Source: Melaminivora jejuensis (GTDB taxonomy: Bacteria > Pseudomonadota > Gammaproteobacteria > Burkholderiales > Burkholderiaceae_C). From it: a stretch of 64,000 bases of DNA. Shown here piece after piece: positions 50,134 to 59,812 of this stretch (position 1 is the stretch's first letter; the number at the start of each line of letters is the position of its first letter). The translations under genes were made by a program, and so were the position numbers. The stretch covers positions 1,984,001 through 2,048,000 of the forward strand of contig NZ_JACWIJ010000002.1 in the NCBI RefSeq assembly GCF_017811175.1, written 5' to 3'. The notes beneath the pieces were generated by a model, which searched no databases, was not told where the DNA came from, and saw only the letters and a program-made list of their open reading frames with translations.

Positions 50134-51096
50134 ATGGCCCTGTTCCTGCTCAAACGCCTGTCCACGCTGTTCGCCACGCTGCTGGCCGCCTCGGTCGTGG
50201 TCTTTGTGGTGCTGGAGATCCTGCCTGGCAACGCCGCCCAGGTGCTGCTGGGGCCGGACGCCGCGCCCGAGGCCGTGGCCGAACTGGCACGCCAGCTGGG
50301 CCTGGATCGAAGCGCCTGGCAGCGCTACTGGAGCTGGCTGGCCGGCCTGCTGCGCGGCGACATGGGCCTGAGCCACGCCTATGGCACTGCGGTGGGCGAG
50401 CTGATTGCCGAGCGCCTGCTGCTCACCGTGCCGCTGGCGCTGCTGGCCATGCTGCTGGCCAGCGCCATCGCCCTGGCTGCCGGCATCTACGCCGCCGCGC
50501 GGCACAACCGGCTGGGCGATGTGGGCGTGATGGCGCTGGCGCAGCTGGGCATTGCCATTCCCAACTTCTGGTTCGCCATCTTGCTGATCCTGCTGTTTTC
50601 GGTGCAGTTGCAGTGGTTCTCGGCGGGCGGCTTTCCGGGCTGGACGGCCGAAGCCGGCGGCGGCATCGGGCCGGCGCTGCAGGCCCTGCTGCTGCCCGCC
50701 ATCTCGCTGGCCGTGGTGCAGGGCGCCATCCTGGCGCGCATCACGCGCTCGGCGGTGCTGGACGTGCTGCGCGAGGACTTCGTGCGCACCGCCCGCGCCA
50801 AGGGCCTGTCGCAGCGCGCCGCCCTGTGGCGCCATGTGCTGAGGAACGCCATGATCCCGGTGGTCACCGTCATGGGCCTGCAGTTCGCCAACCTGCTGGC
50901 CGGCACCATCGTGGTGGAAAACGTCTTCTACCTGCCCGGCCTGGGCCGGCTGATCTTCCAGTCCATTGCCAACCGCGACCTGGTCGTGGTGCGCAACTGC
51001 GTCATGCTGCTGGCGGCCATGGTGGTGCTGGTCAACTTCGTGGTCGATCTGCTGTATGCCGCCATCGACCCGCGCGTGCAGGTGGCCAGCACATGA
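50134..51096 (+). CDS. Peptide-type ABC importer permease (DppB/OppB family)
   Basis: 320-residue inner-membrane permease with six helices. MALFLLKRLSTLFATLLAAS start, the N-terminal periplasmic loop with LGLDRSAWQRYWSWLAGLL, and the cytoplasmic EAA-type coupling loop DFVRTARAKGLSQRAALWRHVLRNA in two parts, then LLAGTIVVENVFYLPGLG. Opens an operon permease-permease-ATPase-ATPase-binding protein-amidase. Overlaps the second permease by 4 bp. Substrate not predictable from this subunit. Confidence 0.92.
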   Translation: MALFLLKRLSTLFATLLAASVVVFVVLEILPGNAAQVLLGPDAAPEAVAELARQLGLDRSAWQRYWSWLAGLLRGDMGLSHAYGTAVGELIAERLLLTVPLALLAMLLASAIALAAGIYAAARHNRLGDVGVMALAQLGIAIPNFWFAILLILLFSVQLQWFSAGGFPGWTAEAGGGIGPALQALLLPAISLAVVQGAILARITRSAVLDVLREDFVRTARAKGLSQRAALWRHVLRNAMIPVVTVMGLQFANLLAGTIVVENVFYLPGLGRLIFQSIANRDLVVVRNCVMLLAAMVVLVNFVVDLLYAAIDPRVQVAST

Positions 51097-51929
51097 AAGA
51101 CCTGCTGCCGCGTGCGCTGCGCCAGCGCAGCCTGGTACTGGGCGCACTGCTGACCCTGGCGCTGCTGGCTGCGGCCCTGCTGTCCTTCGTCTGGACGCCC
51201 TGGCCGCCGTATGAGATGGACATGGACGCCGTGCTGCAGCCACCCAGCCGCGCGCACTGGCTGGGCACGGACGCCTACGGGCGCGATGTGGCCTCGCTGC
51301 TGCTGGTGGGCGCGCGCGCCACCATCGCCGTGGGCCTGATCGCCGTGGGCATCGGGCTGGCTGCAGGCACGCTGGCGGGCCTGCTGGCAGCGGCGCGCCG
51401 GGGCTGGGTGGAGGAGCTCATCATGCGCATGGCCGATTTCACCTTCGCCTTCCCGGCGCTGCTGCTGGCCATCATGCTCACCGCCGTCCACGGCCCGGGC
51501 ATGGTGAATGCCATCATCGCCATCGGCATCTTCTACATCCCCACTTTTGCCCGCGTCACGCGCGCCTCGGCGCAGGCCGTGTGGGCGCGCGAGTACGTGC
51601 TGGCCGCGCGCGCCAGCGGCAAGGGCACGGCGCGCATCACCATCGAGCACGTGCTGCCCAACATCGCCTCGGTGCTGATCGTGCAGGCCACCATCCAGTT
51701 CGCCCTGGCCGTGCTGGCCGAGGCCGCGCTGTCCTACCTGGGCCTGGGCACGCAGCCGCCGCAGCCGTCGTGGGGCCGGATGCTGGCCGAGGCGCAGACG
51801 CTGATGTTCCAGGCGCCGCTCTTGGCCGTGTGGCCGGGCGTGGCGATTGCCCTGGCGGTGCTGGGCCTGAACCTGCTGGGCGACGGGCTGCGCGACGTGC
51901 TCGACCCGCGCCTGGCGCGCCAGCGCTGA
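51093..51929 (+). CDS. Peptide-type ABC importer permease (DppC/OppC family)
   Basis: 278-residue partner permease. LGTDAYGRDVASLLLVGAR is the family's signature region; coupling loop YVLAARASGKGTARITIEHV, then LAEAALSYLGLGTQPPQPSW and GDGLRDVLDPRL. ATG at 51093 overlaps the first permease stop (ATGA). It is 20 bp upstream of the first ATPase gene. Confidence 0.92.
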   Translation: MKDLLPRALRQRSLVLGALLTLALLAAALLSFVWTPWPPYEMDMDAVLQPPSRAHWLGTDAYGRDVASLLLVGARATIAVGLIAVGIGLAAGTLAGLLAAARRGWVEELIMRMADFTFAFPALLLAIMLTAVHGPGMVNAIIAIGIFYIPTFARVTRASAQAVWAREYVLAARASGKGTARITIEHVLPNIASVLIVQATIQFALAVLAEAALSYLGLGTQPPQPSWGRMLAEAQTLMFQAPLLAVWPGVAIALAVLGLNLLGDGLRDVLDPRLARQR

Positions 51930-51949
51930 GAGCCGGGCAGACCGTGGCC

Positions 51950-52947
51950 ATGACCGACACCACCCTCCCGCTGCTGCAGGTGCAGAACCTGTCCATCAGC
52001 CTGCCGACCCGGCGCGGCCTGGTGCGCGCCGTGCATGGCCTGGATCTGACGCTGGCGCGCGGCGAGACCGTGGGCCTGATCGGCGAGTCGGGCAGCGGCA
52101 AGTCGCTCACGGCGCTGGCGCTGCTGGGCCTGCTGCCCGAGGGCGCGCAGGTGGCGGGCAGCTTTCGCCTGAACGGCCAGGAGCTGCTGGGCCTGCCCGA
52201 GCGCGACTGGTGCCGCCTGCGCGGCAACCGGCTGGCAATGATTTTTCAAGAACCCATGACGGCGCTCAACCCGGTGCATAGCATTGGCCGGCAGGTGGCC
52301 GAGCCGCTGCGCCTGCACCGCCGCCTGCCGGCGCGGGCGGCGCGCGCCGAGGCCATCGCCCTGCTGGAGCGCGTGGGCATCGCCCGCGCCGCCGAGCGCT
52401 TCGACGCCTACCCGCACCAGTTCTCCGGCGGACAGCGCCAGCGCATCACCATCGCCATGGCGCTGGCCTGCGCGCCGGATCTCCTGATCGCCGACGAGCC
52501 GACCACGGCCCTGGACGTGACCCTGCAAAAGCAGGTGCTGGAGCTGATCCAGGAACTGGTGGCCGAGCGCGGCATGGCGCTGCTGCTGATCTCGCACGAC
52601 CTGGCGGTGATTGCCGGCGCGGTGCAGCGCACGCTGGTCATGTATGGCGGCACCGTGGTCGAGCAGGGCCGACGCACGCCGTCTTCGGCACTCTGGCCCA
52701 CCCCTACACCCAGGGCCTGTTTGCCGCACGCCCGCAATTGGGCGCCGGACGCGTGCCGGGCCTGCGCCTGCCGACCATTGCCGGCACGGTGCCCGAACTG
52801 GCCGACCTGCCGCCCGGCTGCCCGTTTGCCGGGCGCTGCCCGCGCACCATCGCTGCCTGCAACGCGGCGCTGCCGGCGCCAGTGGTGGTGGGCGACGGGC
52901 ACACGGCGCGCTGCATCCGCCTGAACGAGCCTGAGCCAGGTGGATAA
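51950..52947 (+). pseudogene. Peptide-type ABC importer ATPase (DppD family), frameshifted near 3' end
   Basis: The first 240 residues are a complete ATPase core: Walker A GESGSGKS, signature FSGGQRQRI, Walker B LLIADEPTTALD, switch His in LLISHDL. After VMYGGTVVEQG the frame turns into RRTPSSALWPTPTP, while the next frame holds the proper family tail (THAVFGTLAHPYTQGLF to the oligopeptide C-terminal Cys motif CPFAGRCPRTIAAC) ending at 52947. One missing base near 52666-52672 explains this. If real, the core may still work but the C-terminal module shared by DppD/DppF ATPases is lost; a consensus error is more likely. Confidence 0.82.
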
Positions 52948-52950
52948 GCT

Positions 52951-53003
52951 ATGTTTTGTATAGCTGTCAGCGCTTGCTGGACAAGGGTTTCAGGCCTTTT
53001 TCA
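52951..53003 (+). repeat. Dispersed repeat inside the ABC importer operon
   Basis: TTTTGTATAGCTGTCAGCGC then TTGCTGGACAAGGGTTTCAG then GCCTTTTTC, located between the two ATPase genes and starting 3 bp after the first stop. Confidence 0.85.
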
Positions 53004-53027
53004 TCCAGAAAACCGAGGGCTTGCCCG

Positions 53028-53828
<801 letters not shown>

Positions 53829-53852
53829 CGTGCTGTAGTAAAAAGACGCCGG

Positions 53853-53871
53853 GCGCCGCATGGTGCGGCGC
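53853..53871 (+). promoter_or_regulatory. Intercistronic hairpin before the binding-protein gene
   Basis: GCGCCGCA, TGG, TGCGGCGC: a perfect 8-bp stem with a 3-nt loop and no T-run. Possibly an mRNA-stability or partial-termination element separating ATPase and binding-protein expression. Confidence 0.45.
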
Positions 53872-53920
53872 AGCATGGAACAACCACGGCACACGAAAGA
53901 CTTCACAAGGAGATCCGCCC

Positions 53921-55417
53921 ATGAGCTTCACCCGCCGCACCGCCCTGGCCACTGGCGCCCTGGCTGCCAGCGTCCTGACCACCCCGCTGCAGGCACTGGC
54001 CCAGTCTGCGGGCAAGGACAGCGTCACCCTGGCCATGACGCTGGAGCCGCCGGGGCTGGATCCCACCGCCGGCGCCGCCTCGTCGATCGCTGAGGTCACG
54101 CTCTACAACATCTACGAGACGCTGACCAAGATCAACCCGGACGGCAGCGTCTCGCCCCTACTGGCCGAGAGCTGGGAAGTCTCGCCCGACCTCAAGACCT
54201 ACACCTTCCGGCTGCGCCGCGGGGTGAAGTTCCACAACGGCGCGCCCTTCAACGCCGAAACCGTCAAGTTCTCCTTCGACCGCGCCGGCGGCGACAAGAG
54301 CACCAACAAGGACAAGCGCACCTTCGCCAACCTGAGCACGCAGGTGGTCGATGAGCACACCGTGGTGCTGCTGAACCAGGAGATCGACCCGGATCTGCTG
54401 TTCCTGCTGGGCCAGGCCACAGCCATCATGGTCGAGCCGGGCAGCGCCGACAGCAACGCCGCCAAGCCCGTGGGCACCGGCCCCTACAAGCTGGGTGCCT
54501 GGAGCCGGGGCGCGTCGGTGTCGCTGGTGGCTTGGGATCAGTGGCGCGACGCGGCCAAAGTACGCATCCGCCGCGCCACCTTCCGCTTCATCCCCGACCC
54601 GGCCGCGCAGGTCGCCGCGCTGCTGGCCGGGGACGTCGATGCCTTTGCCCGCGTCACGCCACGCAGCATGGCGCAGTTCAAGGGCAACCCGCGCTTTCAG
54701 GTCATCGTCAGCGGCTCGCGCGCCAAGACCATCGTGGCCATCAACAACACCAAAAAGCCGCTGGACGACGTGCGCGTGCGTCGCGCCATCGCTGCCGCCA
54801 TCGACAGAAAGGCCGTGATCCAGGGCGCTGCCGACGGCCTGGGCGTGCCGATCGGCAGCCACTACGTGCCCGGCGCGCTGGGCTATGTGGACACCACCGG
54901 CATCAACCCCTACGACCCGGACAAGGCCAGGCGGCTGCTGGCCGAGGCCGGCGTCAAGACGCCGCTGCAGCTGACCATGACGCTGCCGCCCGCACCCTAT
55001 GCACGCCAGGGCGGCGAGGTGGTGGCAGCGCAACTGGCCAAGGTCGGCATCACGCTCAAGCTGCAAAACGTCGAGTGGGCGCAGTGGCTGAGCGGCACCT
55101 ATGGCAACAAGAACTACGACCTGACCATCATTTCGCACGTCGAACCCTTCGACCTGGGCAACTTCACCAAGGCGGACTACTACTGGGGCTACCAGTCGGA
55201 GAAGTTCAACCGGCTCTACGACGAGATCAGGAACGCCCCCCGCCCAGCCGACCGCGCCCGTCTGCTGGGCGAGGCGCAGCGCCTGCTGGCCGAGGACAGC
55301 GTGCACGCCTTCCTGTACCAGCCACAGTGGGTCACCGTGGCCAACAAGAACCTGCGCGGGCTGTGGAAGGACATGCCGGTGTTCGTCAACGACCTGTCGG
55401 CGCTGTCCTGGGCCTGA
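53921..55417 (+). CDS. ABC importer periplasmic substrate-binding protein (SBP_bac_5)
   Basis: 498-residue binding protein of the peptide/nickel/opine family. N-terminal export signal with paired arginines (FTRRTALATGALAAS, cut near ALAQS). Family block YNIYETLTKINPDGSVSPLL, then RLRRGVKFHNGAPFNAETVK, VGTGPYKL, VRRAIAAAIDRKAVI and NPYDPDKARRLLAEAG. A strong AAGGAG is nine bases before the ATG, stronger than for the other operon genes, as expected for the protein needed in excess. Ligand unknown; the adjoining amidase suggests an amide- or peptide-like compound. Confidence 0.92.
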   Translation: MSFTRRTALATGALAASVLTTPLQALAQSAGKDSVTLAMTLEPPGLDPTAGAASSIAEVTLYNIYETLTKINPDGSVSPLLAESWEVSPDLKTYTFRLRRGVKFHNGAPFNAETVKFSFDRAGGDKSTNKDKRTFANLSTQVVDEHTVVLLNQEIDPDLLFLLGQATAIMVEPGSADSNAAKPVGTGPYKLGAWSRGASVSLVAWDQWRDAAKVRIRRATFRFIPDPAAQVAALLAGDVDAFARVTPRSMAQFKGNPRFQVIVSGSRAKTIVAINNTKKPLDDVRVRRAIAAAIDRKAVIQGAADGLGVPIGSHYVPGALGYVDTTGINPYDPDKARRLLAEAGVKTPLQLTMTLPPAPYARQGGEVVAAQLAKVGITLKLQNVEWAQWLSGTYGNKNYDLTIISHVEPFDLGNFTKADYYWGYQSEKFNRLYDEIRNAPRPADRARLLGEAQRLLAEDSVHAFLYQPQWVTVANKNLRGLWKDMPVFVNDLSALSWA

Positions 55418-55419
55418 GC

Positions 55420-56838
55420 ATGGCCGAGTTGCACGAACTGTCCGCGCGCGAGCTGCTGGCGGGCTACCGCACGCGCGCGTTCTCGCCGGTCGAGGCCACG
55501 CGCGCGGTGCTGGCGCGCATCGAGCGCTGGGAGCCGCACCTGCGCGCCACCTGGCTGCTGCGCCCCGACAAGGCGCTGGCCCAGGCGCGCGAGAGCGAAG
55601 CGCGCTGGCTGCGCAGCGCGCCCTGCGGGCCGCTCGATGGCGTGCCGGCCACGCTCAAGGACAACATCGCCACGGCGGGCGACCCGACGCCGCTGGGCAC
55701 GGCCGCCACCGAGCTGCGGCCCGCCCCCGCCGACGCCCCGCCCGCCGCGCGCCTGGCCGAGGCCGGCGCGGTGCTGGTGGCCAAGACCACCATGCCCGAC
55801 TTCGGGATGCTGTCGTCGGGCCTGTCGTCGTTTCACGCGCTGGCGCGCAACCCCTGGGACTTGTCCAAAGGCCCGGGCGGCTCCAGCAGCGGCGCCGGCG
55901 CGGCAGCAGCAGCCGGCTATGGGCCGCTGCACGTCGGCACGGACATCGGCGGCTCGGTGCGCCTGCCGGCCTCCTGGTGCGGCATCTTCACGCTCAAGCC
56001 CAGCCTGGGGCGCATCCCGATCGACCCGCCCTACGTGGGCCGCGCCGCCGGCCCCATGACGCGCAGCGTGGGCGATGCCGCCCTGCTGATGCAGGTGCTG
56101 AGCCGCCCCGACGCGCGCGACAGCATGAGCCTGCCGGCGCAGGACATCGCCTGGGACGACTGGGCCAGCTGGGCCGACCGCCCCGGACGGCTGCGCGGCC
56201 TGCGCCTGGGCCTGCTGCTGGACGCCGGCTGCGGCCTGCCGGTGCAGCCCGAGGTGCGCGCCGCCGTCCTGGCCGCCGCGCGGCTGCTGGAGAGTGCCGG
56301 CGCCAGCATCGTGCCCCTGCGCCCCTTCCTGACGCGCACCATGCTCGACGGCATGGATCACTTCTGGCGGATGCGCTCGTACATGGATTTGCGCACCCTC
56401 GGCGCGCAGCAGCAGGCGCGCGTGCTGCCTTTCATCCGCGACTGGGCCATGAGCGCCGCCGCCTTCGACGCCGCGCACGTCTATGAGGCCAGCCAGCAGT
56501 TCCACGCCACGCGCGTGGCCACGGTGCAGGCCTGCGCGCAGGTGGACTATGTGCTGTCGCCGGTCGCGCCCATCACGGCCTTTGCCGCCGAGCTGCCCGC
56601 GCCGACCAACGACCCGCTGCGCCCGCTGGAGCACATCGCCTTCACCGTGCCCTACAACATGTCGGAGCAGCCGGCGGCCTCGGTCAACTGCGGCTGGAGC
56701 AGCACCGGCCTGCCCATCGGCCTGCAGATCGCCGGCCAGCGCTTCGACGACCTGGGCGTGCTGCGCCTGGCCCACGTCTTCGAGCAACTGCGCGGGCCAC
56801 AGCGCCCCTGGCCCGAACCGCCTGCAGCCGAAAAATAA
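55420..56838 (+). CDS. Amidase (amidase signature family)
   Basis: 472-residue hydrolase with the Ser-cisSer-Lys triad: Lys80 in ATLKDN, Ser155 in GPGGSSSG and nucleophile Ser179 in GTDIGGSVRLPAS. No GatB/GatC partner is present, so a GatA role in tRNA amidation is unlikely; it more probably hydrolyses a small amide brought in by the importer. Starts 2 bp after the binding-protein stop, so it is in the operon. No signal peptide, hence cytoplasmic. Substrate unknown. Confidence 0.9.
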   Translation: MAELHELSARELLAGYRTRAFSPVEATRAVLARIERWEPHLRATWLLRPDKALAQARESEARWLRSAPCGPLDGVPATLKDNIATAGDPTPLGTAATELRPAPADAPPAARLAEAGAVLVAKTTMPDFGMLSSGLSSFHALARNPWDLSKGPGGSSSGAGAAAAAGYGPLHVGTDIGGSVRLPASWCGIFTLKPSLGRIPIDPPYVGRAAGPMTRSVGDAALLMQVLSRPDARDSMSLPAQDIAWDDWASWADRPGRLRGLRLGLLLDAGCGLPVQPEVRAAVLAAARLLESAGASIVPLRPFLTRTMLDGMDHFWRMRSYMDLRTLGAQQQARVLPFIRDWAMSAAAFDAAHVYEASQQFHATRVATVQACAQVDYVLSPVAPITAFAAELPAPTNDPLRPLEHIAFTVPYNMSEQPAASVNCGWSSTGLPIGLQIAGQRFDDLGVLRLAHVFEQLRGPQRPWPEPPAAEK

Positions 56839-56849
56839 TAGTCAAATCG

Positions 56850-56908
56850 GCTGGAAATCCAATACTGGCAAGCGCTTACAGCTATCATTTTTGATAACTG
56901 TCAGCGCT
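56850..56908. repeat. Inverted pair of dispersed-repeat fragments between amidase and lysE-like gene
   Basis: A near-complete minus-oriented copy (about 56850-56886; on the minus strand GATAGCTGTAAGCGCTTGCC) abuts a forward fragment, GATAACTGTCAGCGCT (56893-56908). The lysE-like stop codon (56901-56903) is inside the second fragment. Confidence 0.78.
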
Positions 56909-57626
56909 GTGCCGTAGCCAGGCGCAGCGCCAGAGCGAGAAAGACCAGGCCTGCCGTGCGGTTGAGCAGGCGCTGCGCCCGTGCCGAGCGCTGCAGCAGC
57001 ACGCCGAACGCCCCGGAAAAGCACGCGATGGCGCCAAAGACCAGCAGCGTGGCCAGCATGAAGACCAGGCCCAGCAGCATGATCTGCGGCGCCAGCGGGC
57101 CACGCTGCGGATCGGCAAACTGCGGCAGGAAGGCCAGGAAGAAGATCAGCACCTTGGGGTTGGTCAGGTTCATGACCACGCCGCGCCCGACCATGCGCCA
57201 GGCGCTGGTGCGCGGCTGGGCTGGCGCGCCGGTGCCGGAGGTGCCGGACGTGCCGGACGTGCCGGACGTGCCGGACGCATTGGACATATTGGCCGGTGTC
57301 AGCGGCTCCTGGCTCCCCTTGCCCTCGGCGTCCGCGCTGGCCGGCGCCCGCAGCGCCCCCCAGGCCAGCCAGGCCAGATAGGCCGCGCCGCACAGCTTGA
57401 GCGCCGTGAACGCCACGCTGGAGGCGGCAAACACCGCGGCCAGCCCCAGCGCCACGGCCGCCGTGTGCCCCACCAGCCCCAGGCACAGGCCCAGCACCAC
57501 GCACATGCCGGCGCGCCAGCCGCGCTGGGCGGACTGCAGCAGCACGAAGATATTGTCCGGGCCGGGCGTGAGCGCCAGCAGCGCGGCAACGCCGAAAAAT
57601 GCGATCAGGGACTGTGCGGAGGGCAT
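56901..57626 (-). CDS. LysE/RhtB-family amino-acid exporter
   Basis: 241-residue inner-membrane protein with six helices; exports amino acids or homoserine lactones. Start MPSAQSLIAFFGVAALLALTPGPDNIFVLL has the TPGPD motif; MNLTNPKVLIFFLAFLPQF is the second hallmark. The loop between helices 3 and 4 contains a run of Ser-Gly-Thr repeats encoded by a 9-bp tandem array. ATG at 57626. Divergent from the 202-aa gene, convergent with the amidase. Confidence 0.9.
   Translation of the reverse strand: MPSAQSLIAFFGVAALLALTPGPDNIFVLLQSAQRGWRAGMCVVLGLCLGLVGHTAAVALGLAAVFAASSVAFTALKLCGAAYLAWLAWGALRAPASADAEGKGSQEPLTPANMSNASGTSGTSGTSGTSGTGAPAQPRTSAWRMVGRGVVMNLTNPKVLIFFLAFLPQFADPQRGPLAPQIMLLGLVFMLATLLVFGAIACFSGAFGVLLQRSARAQRLLNRTAGLVFLALALRLATAQR
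57232..57285 (-). repeat. 9-bp tandem repeat in the lysE-like gene
   Basis: Five copies of GTGCCGGAC (first with G at the last position) plus a degenerate sixth, on the plus strand. It encodes SGT units in a loop, so copy-number change alters loop length in steps of three residues without shifting the frame. Confidence 0.85.
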
Positions 57627-57759
57627 GGAGACCAGTTGGGGCAGGGCCAGGAAAGCCGGCCATTGTGCCCGCCCGCGCCCGCACAATAGCCTCTTCGCTG
57701 CCCCGCCCTCATGCTGCCGGGGCGCTCCGCCCTGCCGACTGATTTCGCTCCTGCACCCG

Positions 57760-58368
57760 ATGGATCCTCTTGTCTTGCTTTTGCTTGCCGCCACCGGCTC
57801 CTGGCTGATCAACGGCCAGCAGCAGCGCCAGCGCGTCGCCTTGCTGGCCCAGCACCTGGCGCCCTACCAGATCGAGCGCCTGATGCAGGACTTGACCCAG
57901 GGCTATCTGCGCGCCGTGGGCGAGGCCACGCCCGAGCGGCGCCAGCAGGTGCTGGACACGCTGGCCGGCGCCGAGACGCAGCTATGCGCGCAGTTCGAGC
58001 GCTTTGCCGCCGACTTCGCCCGCTTGCCGGCCGCCGCCACCCGCGTCAGCCGCCTGGCGCTGGGCCTGCCCTTTGCCACGCAGCTGCTGCCCGGTGCAAG
58101 CTTCGACATGCGCGCCCTGCTGACCGTCCACGCACAAGGCATCGCCCGGGCGGCACGCAACGAGGGTGGCCTGGCCGCGCGCGACCGCGCCTTCGTCATG
58201 ACGGCGGAGCTGCTGCTGATGCAGCACAGCTGCCACTGGTTCTGCAAGTCGCGCACCGTGGCCAGTGCCCGCGTGCTGGCGCGCCACCAGACACCACACG
58301 CCCAATTGGTGCAATCGGTGGCACCGGACACGCGCGCGGCCTATCTGGCACTGACCACGGGCGGCTGA
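57760..58368 (+). CDS. Conserved hypothetical protein, 202 aa
   Basis: Unrecognised. It begins with a hydrophobic segment (MDPLVLLLLAATGSWLINGQ) that could be a signal anchor, then a largely helical Ala/Arg/Leu-rich body (RVALLAQHLAPYQIERLMQDL, TRVSRLALGLPFATQLLPGA) and a Cys/His cluster (LLMQHSCHWFCKSR). The HSCHWFC pattern could bind a metal, but no known domain is recognised. ATG at 57760; the open frame upstream is antisense to the lysE-like gene. Confidence 0.65.
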   Translation: MDPLVLLLLAATGSWLINGQQQRQRVALLAQHLAPYQIERLMQDLTQGYLRAVGEATPERRQQVLDTLAGAETQLCAQFERFAADFARLPAAATRVSRLALGLPFATQLLPGASFDMRALLTVHAQGIARAARNEGGLAARDRAFVMTAELLLMQHSCHWFCKSRTVASARVLARHQTPHAQLVQSVAPDTRAAYLALTTGG

Positions 58369-58511
58369 TCCGCACCTGCGGGCCGAGGGGACTGGTGCGC
58401 TGTGCAAGCCCCGGAACGCCCTGAACGCACCGCCACGGGCGCGCCCGCACGCTCACACACCTGCTTACATGCGGCACCGTCCTACCTGCACTCCTGCGGT
58501 GGGCTGCTTCA

Positions 58512-59255
58512 ATGCCTAGCCAAGCCATGACAGACCACCAACCGCCCCTCACCCCCGCCCCTTCCCCCTGCCGCGCCTGGATGGCCCTGGGCGTGCAGCA
58601 CGCCATCCTGGCGCGCGCCATGCCGGTGCTGCGCCATGACTTGGCAGGCCTGTTGACCATCATGCGCATGGGTGCCGTGGTGCTCAGGCGCCGCGCCGGC
58701 GATGCGGCCCAGGCAGCGGGCTCCGACACCCTGGCCCAGCAGCTGGAGCAGCAGGAAGAACACCTGGCCAGCCTGGCCGACAACGCCCGGCTGCTGCGCC
58801 ACTGGGATCTGCAAGGCCCGCACACGCCCGAGCCGCTGGCCGAGACCGCTGCCCTGGCACGCCGGCTGTCGCGCCCGCTGCTGGCCATGCGCGGCCTGGC
58901 GCTGGAGCTGCCTGCCGAAGGCACGCCCGCCCTGCCCGCCGCCCGCACGCCGCAGCAGCCGGTGCTGTGCCTGCTGCTGGGGGCCATCCACCTGCTGGCA
59001 GAAAATCCCGCCGGCGCACCCGCCGCCATCCACCTGCAGCCCCTGCCCGGGCGCGCCGCCGGCCTGCGCGTACAGGCCAGCGGCACCTGCCCGGACGCCC
59101 CGCCCGCCGCCGCCACGCCCGGTATGCCGCCGCTGGACGGCGCTGCCCTGGCCTTGCTGGCCGAACACGTCGGCGCCCAGCTGCGCTGCGGCCCGGACTG
59201 GGTGGAAATCGAGGCCCCTGCCGCTGCCCCGGACGCCCGCCCGGCAGCAGCCTAG
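58512..59255 (+). CDS. Histidine-kinase-like protein, degenerate
   Basis: 247 residues, no membrane segment. Residues 30-55 (ILARAMPVLRHDLAGLLTIMR) resemble the H-box of a dimerisation domain, with a His-Asp pair, followed by a helix with a coiled-coil look (LAQQLEQQEEHLASLADNAR). The C-terminal half has the spacing of an ATPase domain (LLLGAIHLLAENPAGAPAAIHLQ; LALLAEHVGAQLRCGPDWVEIEAP) but lacks clear N, G1 and G2 boxes. It may be a phosphotransfer or degenerate kinase relic. Start ATG 58512 or 58527. Convergent with the BLUF gene. Assignment tentative. Confidence 0.5.
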   Translation: MPSQAMTDHQPPLTPAPSPCRAWMALGVQHAILARAMPVLRHDLAGLLTIMRMGAVVLRRRAGDAAQAAGSDTLAQQLEQQEEHLASLADNARLLRHWDLQGPHTPEPLAETAALARRLSRPLLAMRGLALELPAEGTPALPAARTPQQPVLCLLLGAIHLLAENPAGAPAAIHLQPLPGRAAGLRVQASGTCPDAPPAAATPGMPPLDGAALALLAEHVGAQLRCGPDWVEIEAPAAAPDARPAAA

Positions 59256-59346
59256 CTCAGCCCGGGGCCGCGCTCCCGGCTGCGGGCCGCGCGGGGGCGA
59301 CGCCGTGCGCTGTGCGTTATGCGTTGTGCGCCGGGCCTGGGCAGCC

Positions 59347-59769
59347 TCAGGCGCGGCCGATGATGGATGCCGTGGCCATGAGTTCCTCCAGCAGCGCGAA
59401 CGACACCCGGCCCGAGGCGGCGTAGGGGTCGAACTCGGGCCGCTCGGAGTATTTGAGGACGATGGAGTGGTTCAGCCGGGCCAGATTGACCTGCCCCATA
59501 GTCCAGCCGCCGAAGCGCCGCTCGGAGATTTCCTCGAACGACAGCAGCTCCACATCCTTGTGGCGCGCGTCGCGCTGGATGTGGCCGAACAGCTCGCTCA
59601 CCGCCCGGCGTCCGCCCTCGATGGCTTGCAGGAAGACGCCGCCGCCGTGGCACAGCACCCCGGTGATGCCGCTGGCCGGGTTGTGCTGGCGCGACTGCGC
59701 CAGGATGGCTTCGATGGCGGCGGGGGACGTGTCCACCGCACGGCTGACGTAGAGCAGACGCACCAGCAT
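59347..59769 (-). CDS. BLUF-domain blue-light photoreceptor
   Basis: 140-residue, single-domain FAD-binding light sensor. The key residues are present with the spacing of AppA: Tyr7 (LLYVSRA), Asn30 (QHNPASGITGVL), Gln48 (FLQAIEGG), Trp89 and Met91 (GGWTM). No effector domain is fused, so output must go through a partner. It follows folE by 43 bp on the same strand, suggesting co-transcription. Target process unknown. Confidence 0.93.
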   Translation of the reverse strand: MLVRLLYVSRAVDTSPAAIEAILAQSRQHNPASGITGVLCHGGGVFLQAIEGGRRAVSELFGHIQRDARHKDVELLSFEEISERRFGGWTMGQVNLARLNHSIVLKYSERPEFDPYAASGRVSFALLEELMATASIIGRA

Positions 59770-59812
59770 GGCTCGGCCTCCTTGAAACGGCTGTGTTGCC
59801 TGACAGTGTGCG

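Noticed and set aside
52956..53027. Extra N-terminal residues on the second importer ATPase
   Set aside because: They are encoded by the dispersed repeat (YSCQRLLDKGF) and precede the natural ATG at 53028.
59300..59335. Short GTGCGTTRTGCG repeats, with similar motifs at about 63245 and 1075
   Set aside because: Too short and degenerate to call a family from three sites.
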